In this document: positions 1 to 11,273 of the stretch, one piece after another
Position numbering within the stretch: position 1 is the first letter of the stretch
How the letters are laid out: every line of letters begins with the position of its first letter
From: Alliaria petiolata
Taxonomy: Eukaryota; Streptophyta; Magnoliopsida; Brassicales; Brassicaceae
Direction of reading: 5' to 3'
NCBI GenBank assembly: GCA_020283515.1
Contig: JAHZTW010000006.1
Location: 34,235,020-34,299,019 of the forward strand
Length of the DNA stretch: 64,000 nucleotides
Position numbers and translations under genes: made by a program
The notes under the pieces: model-generated
The model's input: the letters and a program-made list of their open reading frames with translations, nothing else
The model's database searches: none
Told to the model about the DNA's origin: nothing

Positions 1-366
1 TTGAGAAGGAACGAATCGGACAAGGAGAGCGATCGATGTCGGTGAAATCAAAATCGGAGGTTAGGGATTTGGACATGGATCTTGGGGATTGAGTCTGAAT
101 CACGGCGGAGACTACTTGCTTAAAAGATGTCGTCGGATGGTTCAGCCATGAGCCGGTCCAGCTCGAGCGTCTCTTTCTCAGAGGCGATTTGAGACTCGTC
201 GGCATCTTCTCCCTAAACGACATCGGGCTGCAACACCTCCGGTGGTTATTTGAAATCATCTTCTTCCTCGTCGATTTGGTTCTCAAACCGCCGAAGGATC
301 AATGGCGTGAAAAACTAAGGGTATTACGGACTATTTTTATTATTAAATTGTGGTATATTTTCATAA
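1..366. other. Unassigned sequence, possibly a decayed gene fragment
   Basis: This stretch is less AT-rich than the intergenic DNA further right. It can be read as Ser-rich peptide in one + frame, but stops interrupt that frame. I recognise no domain, repeat or RNA gene here. It may be the edge of a host gene fragment that continues outside the window. Confidence 0.2.
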
Positions 367-429
367 ATGAAAAGTGGTGGTAGTATTGAAAATGTCAATC
401 TTAAAAGTGGTACTTTGGACAAATTCTCA

Positions 430-872
430 TTTTGTTTTGCTGGTCGAACGGTTCAATTTGTTGGGTTTTTCAAGTACATGTCCAACTCCCCCTTTAATAT
501 GATATTGTCCGCTTTGGGCCCAGATGGCAAAGCCCGCACGAATTTGTTTTTCGGCTCCTTCCCAAAAAGCCTCATACTAATCAGAGTTGTTCATTACTTA
601 TATATTAGACAATTATTATCTAATCTTCCGATGTGCGACTTGGATTGATATCCCAATAATTCCCCTTTCAAGCCAAGGACCACATGAACTCTTGGCCTCT
701 GACCTTTTGCGAAACTTGGCACCAATCTTGTACCACCGTACTCATTAACGGAACTTTTGTACCGAGGCACCCTTAATCGCAAGGTCACTTTGAGGGCTCT
801 ACTCCCATAACGAACATGCGGTCCAATCCACTTCTCTAGGTCTACATTTTTAGAACCTTGTCTCTGATACCA
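430..872 (-). mobile_element. TRIM-like or copia LTR fragment with primer-binding-like site
   Basis: On the minus strand a GGTATCAGAG primer-binding-type site (about 858-870) is followed about 200 bp later by a purine tract (AAAGGGGAATTA, about 653-665). Next comes a sequence starting TTGGGATATCAATCC, which looks like an LTR start. A primer site and a polypurine tract so close together fit a TRIM, or a copia LTR junction with its coding region deleted. No second LTR can be matched, so the copy is truncated. A short stretch (about 425-460, reading TGCTGGTCGAA then GGTTCAAT) recurs near 58685-58710, so it is a dispersed repeat. Confidence 0.35.
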
Positions 873-1011
873 ATTAAAGTATATGAGATTGTATAAAGAA
901 CTTCTCTTCTTTTTTAGATTTAGAAACTTCACAAAACTAAATTTCTCTTCTCTTAGTCGTATTGGGAAGAAGACTCGATCAACACGGCAAAGGAGAATCA
1001 CGTGACCAAGC

Positions 1012-1923
1012 ATGGGTGACGGGATTGCTCCACCGCCGAGAACAAAAGACCTTGGATTCCCATCCATCTATTGTCCGATGTTGACATCGACAAACTACAC
1101 AGTTTGGGCGATGCGAATGAAGGTTCTATTGTGTGTGCATGAAGTCTGGGAAACAATAGAACCTGAATTGTTTGACCTAAAGAAGAACGATGTGGCGACA
1201 ACACTTCTTTTTCAATCGATCCCTGAAACCCTAATCCTACAAGTAGGAGAATAAACCACATCAAAAGCTCTCTGGGAGGCCATCAAATCTCGACACCTTG
1301 GAGCTGATTGTGTGAGAGAAGCAAGACTCCAAACCCTTATTGCTAAATTCGACAAGCTAAAGATGAGTGACAACGATAACGTAGATGACTTTGCCGGTAA
1401 GATATCAAGCCTGGTGTCGAAATCAGCCACCTTGGGAACGATCATAGAAGAGCCTAAGATGGTAAAAAAGTTCTTGACCAGACTCCCTATAAGCAAATAC
1501 ATCTATATTGTGGCGTCTCTTGAACAAGTTTTGGATCTAAACTCAACAGGTTTTGAAGACATAGTTGGGAGATTGAAAGCTTATGAGGAACGAGTCATGG
1601 ATGAAACAAAGGAAGAGGAAGGGAAGCTCATGTATGCAAGTAATAGCAAACCAAATTGAGGTGGATCTGGTAGCAACGAAGAAGGGAGGTTCGGTGGGAA
1701 TGGAGCTAGTAATGGCTAGAGCAGAGGCGGCGGAGGAAACAGAGGCAGAGGCAGAGGCGGTAACAGGGGCAGGGGACGAGGCAGATCCAACGGCCAATAC
1801 CGTGAGAAGGAGGGCGCAAACAACTATGACAAAACTAAAAAGGATCTCTCCAATATTCAATGTTGGAGATGTGATAAGTTTGGTCATTATGTGAACACTT
1901 GCCATATGAGACCACAACGAAAC
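1012..1923 (+). pseudogene. Copia gag with CCHC zinc knuckle (broken)
   Basis: The first ORF (1012-1254) has the typical copia Gag start, including NYTVWAMRMK where a member residue contacts a Trp-rich core. A TAA at 1252-1254 interrupts it, but homology resumes at once with SKALWEAIKSRHLGAD and runs to about 1659. A Gly/Arg-rich linker follows. The zinc knuckle CWRCDKFGHYVNTC (CX2CX4HX4C, about 1861-1902) lies in another frame. Gag would coat the RNA in the virus-like particle. Stops and frameshifts mean this copy cannot make an intact Gag. Confidence 0.8.
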
Positions 1924-2039
1924 CAAGAAGAAAATCTAGCAGAGACGCAAGAAGCGGATGCACTGTATATACACGAAGTGGTGTTTTTGAATGAAGATAA
2001 ACTGTTTCCAAGAAAACTTGATGCCAAGGAGATGATTGC

Positions 2040-4258
2040 GTCTGATACCTAGACAACGACGCTAGTAATCATATGACGGGAAACAAAAGTTTCTTCTCAA
2101 CCCTAGATGAAAACGTTAAGGAAAAGGTGAGATTCGGAGATGGTTCACAAGTGGATATAGTAGGGAAGAGGTCGATCACCTTTGTAAGCAAGTCAAGAGA
2201 AAGGAGACTACTCAAGGACATCTACTATATACCCAACCTAAAACACAATATAATCAGTCTTGGGCAAGTAACTGAGCATGGATGTGAAGTGAATACGAAA
2301 GGCAGTACCTTGGTATTGAAGGATCCTCAAGAAAGACTACTTGTGGAGGTCACAAGGTCGGCAAATCGTCTATACAAGATATCGATGAAGATATACTACC
2401 CCCAAGTGTCTTCAAATAGTAAGAAAGGATCCTGCATGGTCTTGGCACGCACAGCTAGGACATGTGAGCTTTGGCGTGATAAAAAACATGGTGGATAAAG
2501 AGATGGTGATAGGAATGCCGCGAACCATTCAAGACAAATATGTGTGCAGAATTTGTCAAGTCGGGAAGCAATCAAGGAGCTCATTCCCGAGTCAATCAGG
2601 GTTTTGCTTTACGAGCTTGTTGGAGCTGGTTCATGGAGACTTGTGTGGACCAATCACGCCTCCAACGCCATCTAATAACCGGTACATCTTTGTCCTAATC
2701 GATGACTTCTCAAGATATATGTGGACAATGCTATTTAAGGAGAAAAGTGAGGCGTTTGATCGGTTTAAGAGGTTTAAGGTATATGTTGAGAGTCAAACCA
2801 GGATGATCATCAAGACCTTTCATACTGATAGAGGAGGAGAATTTACATCAACAGAGTAACCGATTTTGTGAAGATAATGGAGTCAATAGGCATCTAACGA
2901 CTCCATATACACCACAACTAAACGGTGTAATGGAAAGGAGAAACCGAACATTGATGGAGATGACAAGAAGCTTATTCAAAGGGATGAAGGTGCCGAATAA
3001 CATGTGGGGAGAGGTGGTGCGTCACGCAACCTACATCATCAACCGAGTGCCCACAAAAGCGTTAAACGGTCAAACTCCATATGAAAGCTTCACTACCAAG
3101 AAACCTAATATCGAACACTTAAGGGTTTTTGGTTGTGTTGCGTACTCTAAAATTAATGGACCGGGTAAAAAAAAGCTTGATGATCGATCAAAGATTGTGA
3201 TCAAACTAGGAACTTAGCCGGGTTCCAAGACTCTATGACCCAAGTACGAGCAAGATAATTGTTAGTATGGACGTTATCTTTGATGAGAAGAAAGGATGGG
3301 ATTGGACATCAAGCTTGATAGAAAACAACGAGGAACCAGGAACCTTTACTGTCTCACAAAATCGCATGACAGAAGAAGAAGAACACATTGAAGCTGATCA
3401 TGATCATCATAACCTCGATGATTATGACGAACCTGAAGAAGAAACCACTAATGACGACCACGAGGAGGTGGCGTCAAACCAAGAAGGGGAAGGGGAGATC
3501 GAGAATCATGATTCACCTCATGAGAGTATTCAGCAAGGTGTAACTAGAGCTGGGCGTGTCGTTAAAAAGCCAAAACACTTTGACGATTACGTGTTACTTG
3601 CTGAATACGAAGGAGGAAAGCTATTGTTTACTGTGGACAGTGAACCGGAAAAGTATGCATAAGCAACAATCATGAAAGAATGGATTGATGCAATGATAGG
3701 TGAGCTATAGTCTATCATAAAGAATAAAACGTGGGAGCTTGTTGAAAAACCGGTTGAGGTTAAGCCTATAGCGCTGAAGTGGATCTATAAGATCAAGAGA
3801 AAAGCCGATGGAACTGTGATTAAGTACAAAGCAAGACTTGTGGCCAAAGGCTATGTACAACAACAAGGCATAGACTTTGAAGAAGTATTTGCACCAGTAG
3901 CTCGAATAGAGACCATACGGCTTCTCATATCTTTAGCAGCAAGCAACGGTTGGGAATTACATCACCTTGATGTTAAGACAGCCTTTCTAAATGGCGACTT
4001 GAATGAAGAAGTGTGTGTAACTCAGCCTGAAGGATTTGAGAAGAAAGGGCAAGAAGATCGAGTCTACAAGCTAAGCAAAGCACTGTACGGTCTACGTCAA
4101 GTTCCAAGAGCTTGGAATCTGAAACTCGACAATACCCTAAAGGAGATAGGGTTATCAAGTGCAAGAAGGAGTCATCGGTTTATCAAAAGAAGACCAAGAA
4201 AGATCTCTTGATCATTGCAATATACGTTGATGACTTGTTTGTTACAGTTACTGATAAC
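2040..4258 (+). pseudogene. Copia pol: protease, integrase and partial reverse transcriptase (broken)
   Basis: The protease region starts at about 2050 (SNHMTGNKSFFSTL, the copia DxxxxxHMT type). It is followed by the GAG-pre-integrase motif WHAQLGHVSFG. The integrase catalytic residues are visible: Asp in HGDLCGP (about 2633), Asp in HTDRGGEF (about 2820) and Glu in NGVMERRNRT (about 2925). The RT part begins near 3680 and includes YKARLVAKGY, LDVKTAFLNGDL and YVDDL. Breaks fall near 2857, 3217, 3660 and 4170. It would cleave, integrate and reverse-transcribe the element, but this copy is inactive and lacks RNase H. Confidence 0.85.
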
Positions 4259-4607
4259 TAGCTTTTTCACAGGTTAACAAAACCTAAAGCTTGTCTATGT
4301 CATTGAAGTACTTTAGGATATCAATCCAACCTTGGGGTGAAAGGGTACTAAGAATACAAGAGATATAAGAAGCTAAGCAAAATTCGAGTTAAATGGGTGA
4401 ATAATTCTGAAACAATTACTAGCGGTTTATAAAAAGACACGAAAACTATTTTACAAATTTCACAAAAGGGTTATAAAAGTACTAGATGACTCTAAAATTA
4501 TAAAACAACAAATCCACTAAATTAATAAAATACAATTCTAAAACCGGAATAATAATACAGATTTGATGGTGAGTAGCAAGATAATAAGAAAAACTATTTC
4601 TAAAATT
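4259..4607. other. AT-rich spacer before an assembly N
   Basis: This AT-rich stretch shows no convincing ORF or repeat partner in the window. It ends at the single N at 4608, where the sequence jumps into the middle of an LTR. It should not be assumed to be the true genomic neighbour of the element to its right. Confidence 0.4.
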
Positions 4608-4608
4608 N
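4608..4608. other. Single N, probable assembly join
   Basis: The base is N. Right after it begins sequence matching the 3' LTR from 9141 onward, so the first 353 bp of this LTR copy are missing at exactly the N. This fits a contig join better than a biological truncation. Confidence 0.7.
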
Positions 4609-6774
4609 ATCATCCGTTATGCCCATTTCCGTCGAAATCACGATACAGTTGAGTAATTCTTTGGCAACCAAGGAAGGAGTCCGAGTTTCATGCATCATTG
4701 GAGGGCAAAAGAGGTGTTTTCCATCAGCCAATTTTGTCACATGGGTATTAGGCATGAAATGAACAAAAAGGAGAAAAATATGCAATTTTGGACCAATGGA
4801 AAGCTCCCACCTCAAGCTTGAAGATAAGGATGAATTGGCTAGCCTAGGAGCTATGAAATGAAGCCTAGGGTATAGGCTAAGACGTGGCTTAAAGTGAAAG
4901 AAAGGAGGAGTCTAGAATTTACCCATTTTAACTTGTTACCAAGGGTAACTTTTTGGCTATAAATACTCCATTCCCCTCATTCTTCATTCCCACTCTTAAA
5001 CCCTTTTGCAAACCTTAGAAAGAGTGTGTGAGTGTGTGTAGAATAGAGAGAGAGTTTAGCTTTGGAAGCTGCTTGGTAGTGTAAGCTAGTTCCGCGTCCA
5101 GTTTGAGGTGAGTCCCGGTAGAGGTGGACTATCGTTGTTGTTGTTCGTAATGCAGTGTAGATCTCAGATCTGCATTGTAGTGCAACACTAGCCTCGGTGG
5201 AATAGGTTATATGCTTGTATGTGTGTGTGTGGCTAATGTGTGTTGCAGGGAAGCTCGGATATGTGTAGATCTGAGGGTATACTAACGTTTTAGTGCAGGT
5301 TTAGCCTCAGATCTGTTAGATCTGTTTGCTACGAAACCCGTTGGGTGAGGTAATGGTTTGATGCATGTCTGTAGGACTTGTTATCATCCTTACCGAGTGG
5401 TGAGAAGGGTGTAAGGACTGCCTGATCTCTGATCCACTTGCATGTTCCTTCACCGTATGAGCGAGTGTACGGTTTATGATAAAACACGTTGCATGGCTGG
5501 AAGGTCATGTATGCGGAGTTGTATTAAACGTGCATGAGCGAGGTTCAAGCAAGTGAGGCTTGTAACCGAAAACGAGAGTTGGGACTAGAGAAGTTTTGGC
5601 TTTGCCGTCACTCTAGGGCGCTAACTTCTCGGAGATTGTGTGGAAGTGTGTGTTGGCGTTTGATCAAGTGTGGATCAACGCGATGTGAAGTATAATGGTG
5701 TTCGATCCATTATACTGCGGAGTCATGTTGGTGGCGCGTTATCCTTCATGACTTAGTGACGGTGTGGTCGGGGTTCCCCGTTCCCCATATTTAGCTAACG
5801 ACTACTGGTATGGGAAGACTCGGAGAGACGGGATTGCAGCCCAGGGCCGAGTGCTATCCGACGGGATAGCGGGAATCCAGCAAGAGTGGCGTGGATGGTC
5901 CCGCCCGAGATGTGAACTCACTTGGCGGCTCTCGGATGGAAACCCCGCCGAGATGTGAACCGACCGAGGAGCTCCCGGGATACCGATGTTCCGGCTTGGC
6001 TTGTCTTTGTGATAGTCAAGTGCAGGGTGTTCGTGGTAGGGGAACTGGCCGACCCACTTGGAGAATTCTCTGTGTCCACGCGAGTGTGGTAGTGTGTGCG
6101 TTGTGAGAACGCGGGTGTGGTGCTGAAGTGGTAGCACCGTGGTTTATATTCACGCTTGCATATAGATCTAGGGTTGCATGCTTCGGCTATTTATTTTATG
6201 TTGCTTCGGCTATTGCATGATTGCTTGCTTGCTTGCTTGTTTACTGTCTGGGGATTTTCTTGGGGTTTTCTTTTATTTTTAGTGGGTCCTGGACTCACTG
6301 AGTAATCTTAGATTACTCATCCCCCTTTTCTCCTCTCTCGCAGGAAACCGTAGTAAGCCTTGGGATTAGAGGGTGCTGTGGACGTTAGGACCGCCGGAGT
6401 AGTTTCGAGTGCTTTTGTAAAAAGTAGTAAGTTTGTTAGTACAAGGGTTTTCAATATATTTGAAATCTCGGACGGATCCGCTATGTAATATAAATAAACG
6501 CTTTGTAATATGTATGTTTGAAATAAAAGCGGATTTTTCTTCCTATAAAACCCTTGTGTCTTCCGCTGGTAAAATGGCTTAGTCCGAGTCTACACAACTC
6601 TCGGCTGGAGTACGGGTTGGCAAGCCTTAGGCTTCAGTCGGGAGGGTCGAGCTAACTTGCCGGGACGGCCTTAAGCTTAGATGAGTTCTAAGACGGGCTG
6701 ACCTATCGAGTGAAACTCGGCATTTGTAGCGTCTCCGGTCGGGACTGGTCCTATCCCGAATCGGGGGTGTTACA
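4609..6774 (+). repeat. 5' LTR (left end missing at the N)
   Basis: It matches 9141-11268 along its length. The main differences are a roughly 26-bp stretch present only here near 5060 and a longer GCTT run near 6225. A TATA box (TATAAATA, 4958-4965) lies upstream of a CT-rich start-like region, so element transcription probably begins nearby. AATAAA-type signals occur near 6520. The first 353 bp of the LTR are absent because the sequence starts at the N. Confidence 0.85.
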
Positions 6775-6779
6775 AAAGG

Positions 6780-6791
6780 TGGTATCAGAGC
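6780..6791 (+). promoter_or_regulatory. Primer-binding site, initiator tRNA-Met type
   Basis: TGGTATCAGAGC lies 5 bp after the LTR end. This is the standard plant retrotransposon site for priming minus-strand synthesis with initiator Met-tRNA. Confidence 0.85.
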
Positions 6792-6990
6792 ATGGTTTAC
6801 GTATCATGCTTTCGGAAGCAAGGGATTTTTCAAAAATGTTTTCAAAAATGTTTTATCGAGTCAAAAAGGAGTCGCAAAAGCACTATTAGGAATCCGGTCA
6901 CGTCCACAGAGTAGGTCTAGGTGGGGTATTGGGGAAAACCTTTTCCATTAGGATAAATCTAACCGTGCAGATCTTTATCGATGGACAGAG

Positions 6991-8232
6991 ATGGCACCAA
7001 GGAACCGACAGGGTGAGAGGAACCAAGGGAATTCGTGGTTTGGTGGATATGAATCGGATGGATCAGATTCATCAGGGAACTCAAGTTCGAATGAGGAGCA
7101 CTTCTTCGAAATTACTGACTACGATGCTTACACGGGACAAAGCACAGTAGAAGGAGAAAATCTTGCAGATCAATTCACCTATATGTTCGGCCAACAGACA
7201 TATGAAGGAATGGTGGGAGGAGAACAATACTACCCAGAGGCACCAATACCAAACTCAGGGCCGGAGATTATTGTGCCATCTACGGAGATTATTGAAATAT
7301 CATCCGGAGAAACTACACCAAACTCATGGGATCAGGACAGCCCAACGAGTCCGTTACCTCGCATCCTGATGCCACATGTCTTTGTACCGGGATACGGCTT
7401 ATACCCATACATGCCAACGGAGTCCAACCCAATAGATTATGTGTACCCTTTCATCGTCACTGAAAGCGGTACTGAGGACATGACTGCAACTGTCCAAGAA
7501 AATCTCGCAAGAGGAGAAGGCCGAGTTGAAAACGCAGATCCAAGCGAACGAATCTACGGAGAAGAAGGATTCGTGGATCCAAGGTATTCACCAACCCGTT
7601 GGACGGAAGAACTCACACGCATCCCAACTGGCCCAGAGGAAACCATGGAACGTCCAACCGACGAATACAGTGAGATGAACCTAAACCCGGAGAACTACAC
7701 GAGAGTTTCCTATGACATAAGCCAGCTGTTCGGACAATCGTCTATACCGGAAACTAATCTCCGCGAACCCAACTACATGGTAACTCCGAACGAGACGAAT
7801 GAAGGAATTCAGATCCACACCGATGAGAACATGAATCAGAAGGAACCGACTCCGACATATGAGCAAGGTGAATCAAGCCGGGGAGGAAGACGTCCAAAGA
7901 GAACTCCTCGTATGAGAGTTCTGCCACCCGAAAGGGTAATGATGAGATCACGATGTAGCAATTGCGGGGAACGTGGACATTTCCCCCACTCCTGTCCCAA
8001 TATGCCAACTTCAAAGTCGTCGATCCCTAAACACAAGATGTGTACTGAGTGCGGATACAAAGGAGCGCACAAAAAGAATTGCTCGATGCGCCGAAAGCCA
8101 CAACCACCGAATCTCGCTCACCGCCCTGTCACCCGTTCCGTGTCTCGCCAGCAGGAAGAAGATCAGACTCCCAGAAGAGCTAGGGAAATCGGTATTAAGT
8201 TTTGGTCCAAGTCTGAGCCCAAAACAAGGTAA
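6991..8232 (+). CDS. Uninterrupted 413-aa ORF with two zinc knuckles, element-encoded
   Basis: The ATG at 6991 opens a frame with no stops for 413 codons. The N-terminal two thirds is acidic and rich in Ser, Thr, Pro and Tyr, with no capsid domain that I can recognise. A basic segment (GGRRPKRTPRMR, about residue 297) precedes two Cys/His motifs: CSNCGERGHFPHSC (CX2CX4HX4C) and CTECGYKGAHKKNC (CX2CX5HX3C, unusual spacing). Gag nucleocapsids have such knuckles, so a nucleic-acid-binding Gag-like role is inferred. Conservation of an open frame in an element with no enzymes suggests either recent insertion or selection. The translation could also belong to an accessory protein family that is not Gag. 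Confidence 0.6.
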   Translation: MAPRNRQGERNQGNSWFGGYESDGSDSSGNSSSNEEHFFEITDYDAYTGQSTVEGENLADQFTYMFGQQTYEGMVGGEQYYPEAPIPNSGPEIIVPSTEIIEISSGETTPNSWDQDSPTSPLPRILMPHVFVPGYGLYPYMPTESNPIDYVYPFIVTESGTEDMTATVQENLARGEGRVENADPSERIYGEEGFVDPRYSPTRWTEELTRIPTGPEETMERPTDEYSEMNLNPENYTRVSYDISQLFGQSSIPETNLREPNYMVTPNETNEGIQIHTDENMNQKEPTPTYEQGESSRGGRRPKRTPRMRVLPPERVMMRSRCSNCGERGHFPHSCPNMPTSKSSIPKHKMCTECGYKGAHKKNCSMRRKPQPPNLAHRPVTRSVSRQQEEDQTPRRAREIGIKFWSKSEPKTR

Positions 8233-8787
8233 GTATGGGTGCTAACTCAGATCTCTTGCGTGTGGTGTGTGAAAGTCCCGTAAATCTAGGATCTTAGGTA
8301 GAACCCGATCGTATCCTAGTGCGTGAGATTAGTAAGGATTTCTCGGTAAGTCGACTTCGGAAAAGAACGACTTTACCTTGAGATTTCCGAGTAAGTGAGA
8401 GTTAGATCCCAGAAAGTAGAGATAGAAAAACCCATCTTCCGTTAGTCCGAACCTCTAGGATGTAGATCAAGGAGATCTAGGGGAATATAAAAGATGAGAA
8501 TGGGATGGGGTATGGTAGAAGTGTAGATCTGGAATAAAGTCAAGATAAGCTACGCAAACCAGCGGTTGAAGCCAAAGTAAGAAAGAAGAAAACAGAAAGC
8601 CAACCTTAGAGAGACGAGAGCAGACGGCCACATCCAGAAAAACAACGGTATGAGACGAAGCAAATAATGAAATGGTGGTGAAATGGTAAATCCGAGGTTA
8701 CACCAAGAAGAAAGGCGGCCAGAAGAATAAAAGATGGTATTCTAGAAGAAGAGGATTCGGGACGAATCCTATTTAAGGGGGGGAGAA
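8233..8787 (+). other. 3' untranslated internal region and polypurine tract
   Basis: This purine-rich internal sequence has no ORF of note. It ends in AAGGGGGGGAGAA at about 8774-8787, directly before the 3' LTR, and this is the expected plus-strand primer for reverse transcription. Confidence 0.7.
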
Positions 8788-11268
8788 TGTAATAACCCGG
8801 TCTAAGAGCTAAAATATCCGGACAGAGACTTCGGTTATGGAGACCCTTCTACACAATTTTAAAAATTATGGGATTTGGCATGGAGGTAGCCAAGACTCTA
8901 AGGAAGACCATGCAAAAAGAATCAGCTCAACAAAAATTCTCCCGAGACCTACAAAATTCACGCAATCCGGTAGACACTCCAGAGCTGCGGAATGAGTCAA
9001 TCGGAGGAAGAATTATTTCGGCCAAGAAGCAAATAACTCGTGGGTCTAAGCAACATCAACTACGCTTAAGAGGAGTCCATTCATCAATTAATATGGCCAA
9101 GATCTCGAAGAAAACAAGAAGAAACCATGGATCCGAAATTATCATCCGTTATGCCCATTTCCGTCGAAATCACGATACAGTTGAGTAATTCTTTGGCAAC
9201 CAAGGAAGGAGTCCGAGTTTCATGCATCATTGGAGGGCAAAAGAGGTGTTTTCCATCAGCCAATTTTGTCACATGGGTATTAGGCATGAAATGAACAAAA
9301 AGGAGAAAAATATGCAATTTTGGACCAATGGAAAGCTCCCACCTCAAGCTTGAAGATAAGGATGAATTGGCTAGCCTAGGAGCTATGAAATGAAGCCTAG
9401 GGTATAGGCTAAGACGTGGCTTGGAGTGAAAGAAAGGAGGAGTCTAGAATTTACCCATCTTAACTTGTTACCAAGGGTAACTTTTTGGCTATAAATACTC
9501 CATTCCCCTCATTCTTCATTCCCATTCCAAAACCCTTTTGCAAACCTTAGAAAGAGTGTGTGAGTGTGTGTAGAATAGAGAGAGAGCTTAGTTCCGCGTC
9601 CAGTTCGAGGTGAGTCCCGGTAGAGGTGGACTATCGCGGTTGCTGTTTGTAACGCAGTGTAGATCTCAGATCTGCATTGTAGTGCAACACTAGCCACGGT
9701 AGAATAGGTTGATTGCTTGTATGTGTGTGTGTGGCTAATGTGTGTTGCAGGGAAGCTCGGATATGTGTAGATCTGAGGGTATACTAACGTTTTAGTGCAG
9801 GTTTAGCCTCAGATCTGTTAGATCTGTGTGCTACGAAACCCGTTGGGTGAGGTAATGGTTTGATGCATGTCTGTAGGACTTGTTATCATCCTTACCGAGT
9901 GGTGAGAAGGGTGTAAGGACTGCCGGATCTCTGATCCACTTGCATGTTCCTTCACTGTATGAGCGAGTGTACGGTTTATGATAAAACACGTTGCATGGCT
10001 GGAAGGTCATGTATGCGGAGTTGTATTAAACGTGCATGAGCGAGGTTCAAGCAAGTGAGGCTTGTAACCGAAAACGAGAGTTGGGACTAGAGAAGTTCTG
10101 GCTTTGCCGTCACTCTAGGGCGCTAACTTCTCGGAGATTGTGTGGAAGTGTGTGTTGGCGTTTGATCAAGTGTGGATCAACGTGATGTGAAGTATAATGG
10201 TGTTCGATCCATTATACTGCGGAGTCATGTTGGTGGCGCGTTATCCTTCATGACTTAGTGACGGTGTGGTCGGGGTTCCCCGTTCCCCATATTTAGCTAA
10301 CGACTGCTGGTATGGGAAGACTCGGAGAGACGGGATTGCAGCCCAGGGCCGAGTGCTATCCGACGGGATAGCGGGAATCCAGCAAGAGTGGCGTGGATGG
10401 TCCCGCCCGGGATGTGAACTCACTTGGCGGCTCTCGGATGGAAACCCCGCCGAGATGTGAACCGACCGAGGAGCTCCCGGGATACCGATGTTCCGGCTTG
10501 GCTTGTCTTTGTGATAGTCAAGTGCAGGGTGTTCGTGGTAGGGGAACTGGCCGACCCACTTGGAGAATTCTCTGTGTCCACGCGAGTGTGGTAGTGTGTG
10601 CGTTGTGAGAACGTGGGTGTGGTGCTGAAGTGGTAGCATCGTGGTTTATATTCACGCTTGCATATAGATCTAGGGTTGCATGCTTCGGCTATTTATTTTA
10701 TGTTTCTTCGGCTATTGCATGATTGCTTGCTTGTTTACTGTTTGGGTATTTTCTTGGGGTTTTCTTTTATTTTTAGTGGGTCCTGGACTCACTGAGTAAT
10801 CTTAGATTACTCATCCCCCTTTTCTCCTCTCTCGCAGGAAACCGTAGTAAGCCTTGGGATTAGAGGGTGTTGTGGACGTTAGGTCCGCCGTAGTAGTTTC
10901 GAGTGCTTTTGTAAAAAGTAGTAAGTTTGTTAGTACAAGGGTTTTCAATATATTTGAAATCTCGGACGGATCCGCTATGTAATATAAATAAACGCTTTGT
11001 AATATGTATGTTTGAAATAAAAGCGGATTTTTCTTCCTATTAAACCCTTGTGTCTTCCGCTGGTAAAATGGCTTAGTCCGAGTCTACACAACTCTCGGCT
11101 GGAGTACGGGTTGGCAAGCCTTAGGCTTCAGTCGGGAGGGTCGAGCTAACTTGCCGGGACGGCCTTAAGCTTAGATGAGTTCTAAGACGGGCTGACCTAT
11201 CGAGTGAAACTCGGCATTTGTAGCGTCTCCGGTCGGGACTGGTCCTATCCCGAATCGGGGCTGTTACA
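8788..11268 (+). repeat. 3' LTR, full length (2481 bp)
   Basis: It begins TGTAATAACCC right after the polypurine tract and ends GTTACA at 11268. A TATA box lies at 9490-9497. Adjacent 11269-11273 (GGTAG) would be the right half of a 5-bp target duplication. ORFs on either strand within it are by-products of noncoding LTR sequence. Confidence 0.9.
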
Positions 11269-11273
11269 GGTAG

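Larger units (their letters stand above)
1012..4258 (+). mobile_element. Degenerate Ty1/copia retrotransposon, LTRs not visible
   Basis: The domain order is gag, CCHC knuckle, protease, GAG-pre-integrase, integrase and reverse transcriptase, which defines Ty1/copia. The reading frame is broken many times. The 3' part is missing: homology stops a few codons after the YVDD box (about 4223-4234), so RNase H, the polypurine tract and the 3' LTR are absent. No matching LTR pair or + strand primer site is seen upstream of the gag ATG. This is an old truncated copy. Confidence 0.85.
4609..11268 (+). mobile_element. Non-autonomous LTR retrotransposon with 2.5 kb LTRs and a single ORF
   Basis: Two direct repeats (4609-6774 and 8788-11268) flank a 2.0 kb internal region. 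The full LTR (2481 bp) starts TGTAATAACCCGG and ends GTTACA. A TGGTATCAGAGC primer site lies at 6780-6791 and a polypurine tract AAGGGGGGGAGA just before 8788. LTR style, primer and polypurine tract resemble long-LTR Ty3/gypsy elements of plants (inference). No protease, RT or integrase is present, so it must rely on enzymes in trans. The element interrupts an Athila env-like ORF at 11269; the expected right target copy is GGTAG (11269-11273). The left copy is lost at the N. Confidence 0.85.

Noticed and set aside
594..1067. 157-aa minus ORF as a host gene
   Set aside because: It crosses a primer-binding-like site, a purine tract and the start of a copia gag on the other strand, so it is a chance frame through repeat sequence.
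4609..4815. Copy of a small minus ORF also at 9084-9347
   Set aside because: Same sequence in the two LTRs of one element; no coding signal.
10241..10639. 132-aa minus ORF, also seen shorter in the other LTR copy (5802-6137)
   Set aside because: Lies in noncoding LTR sequence; conserved only because the two LTRs are copies of each other.
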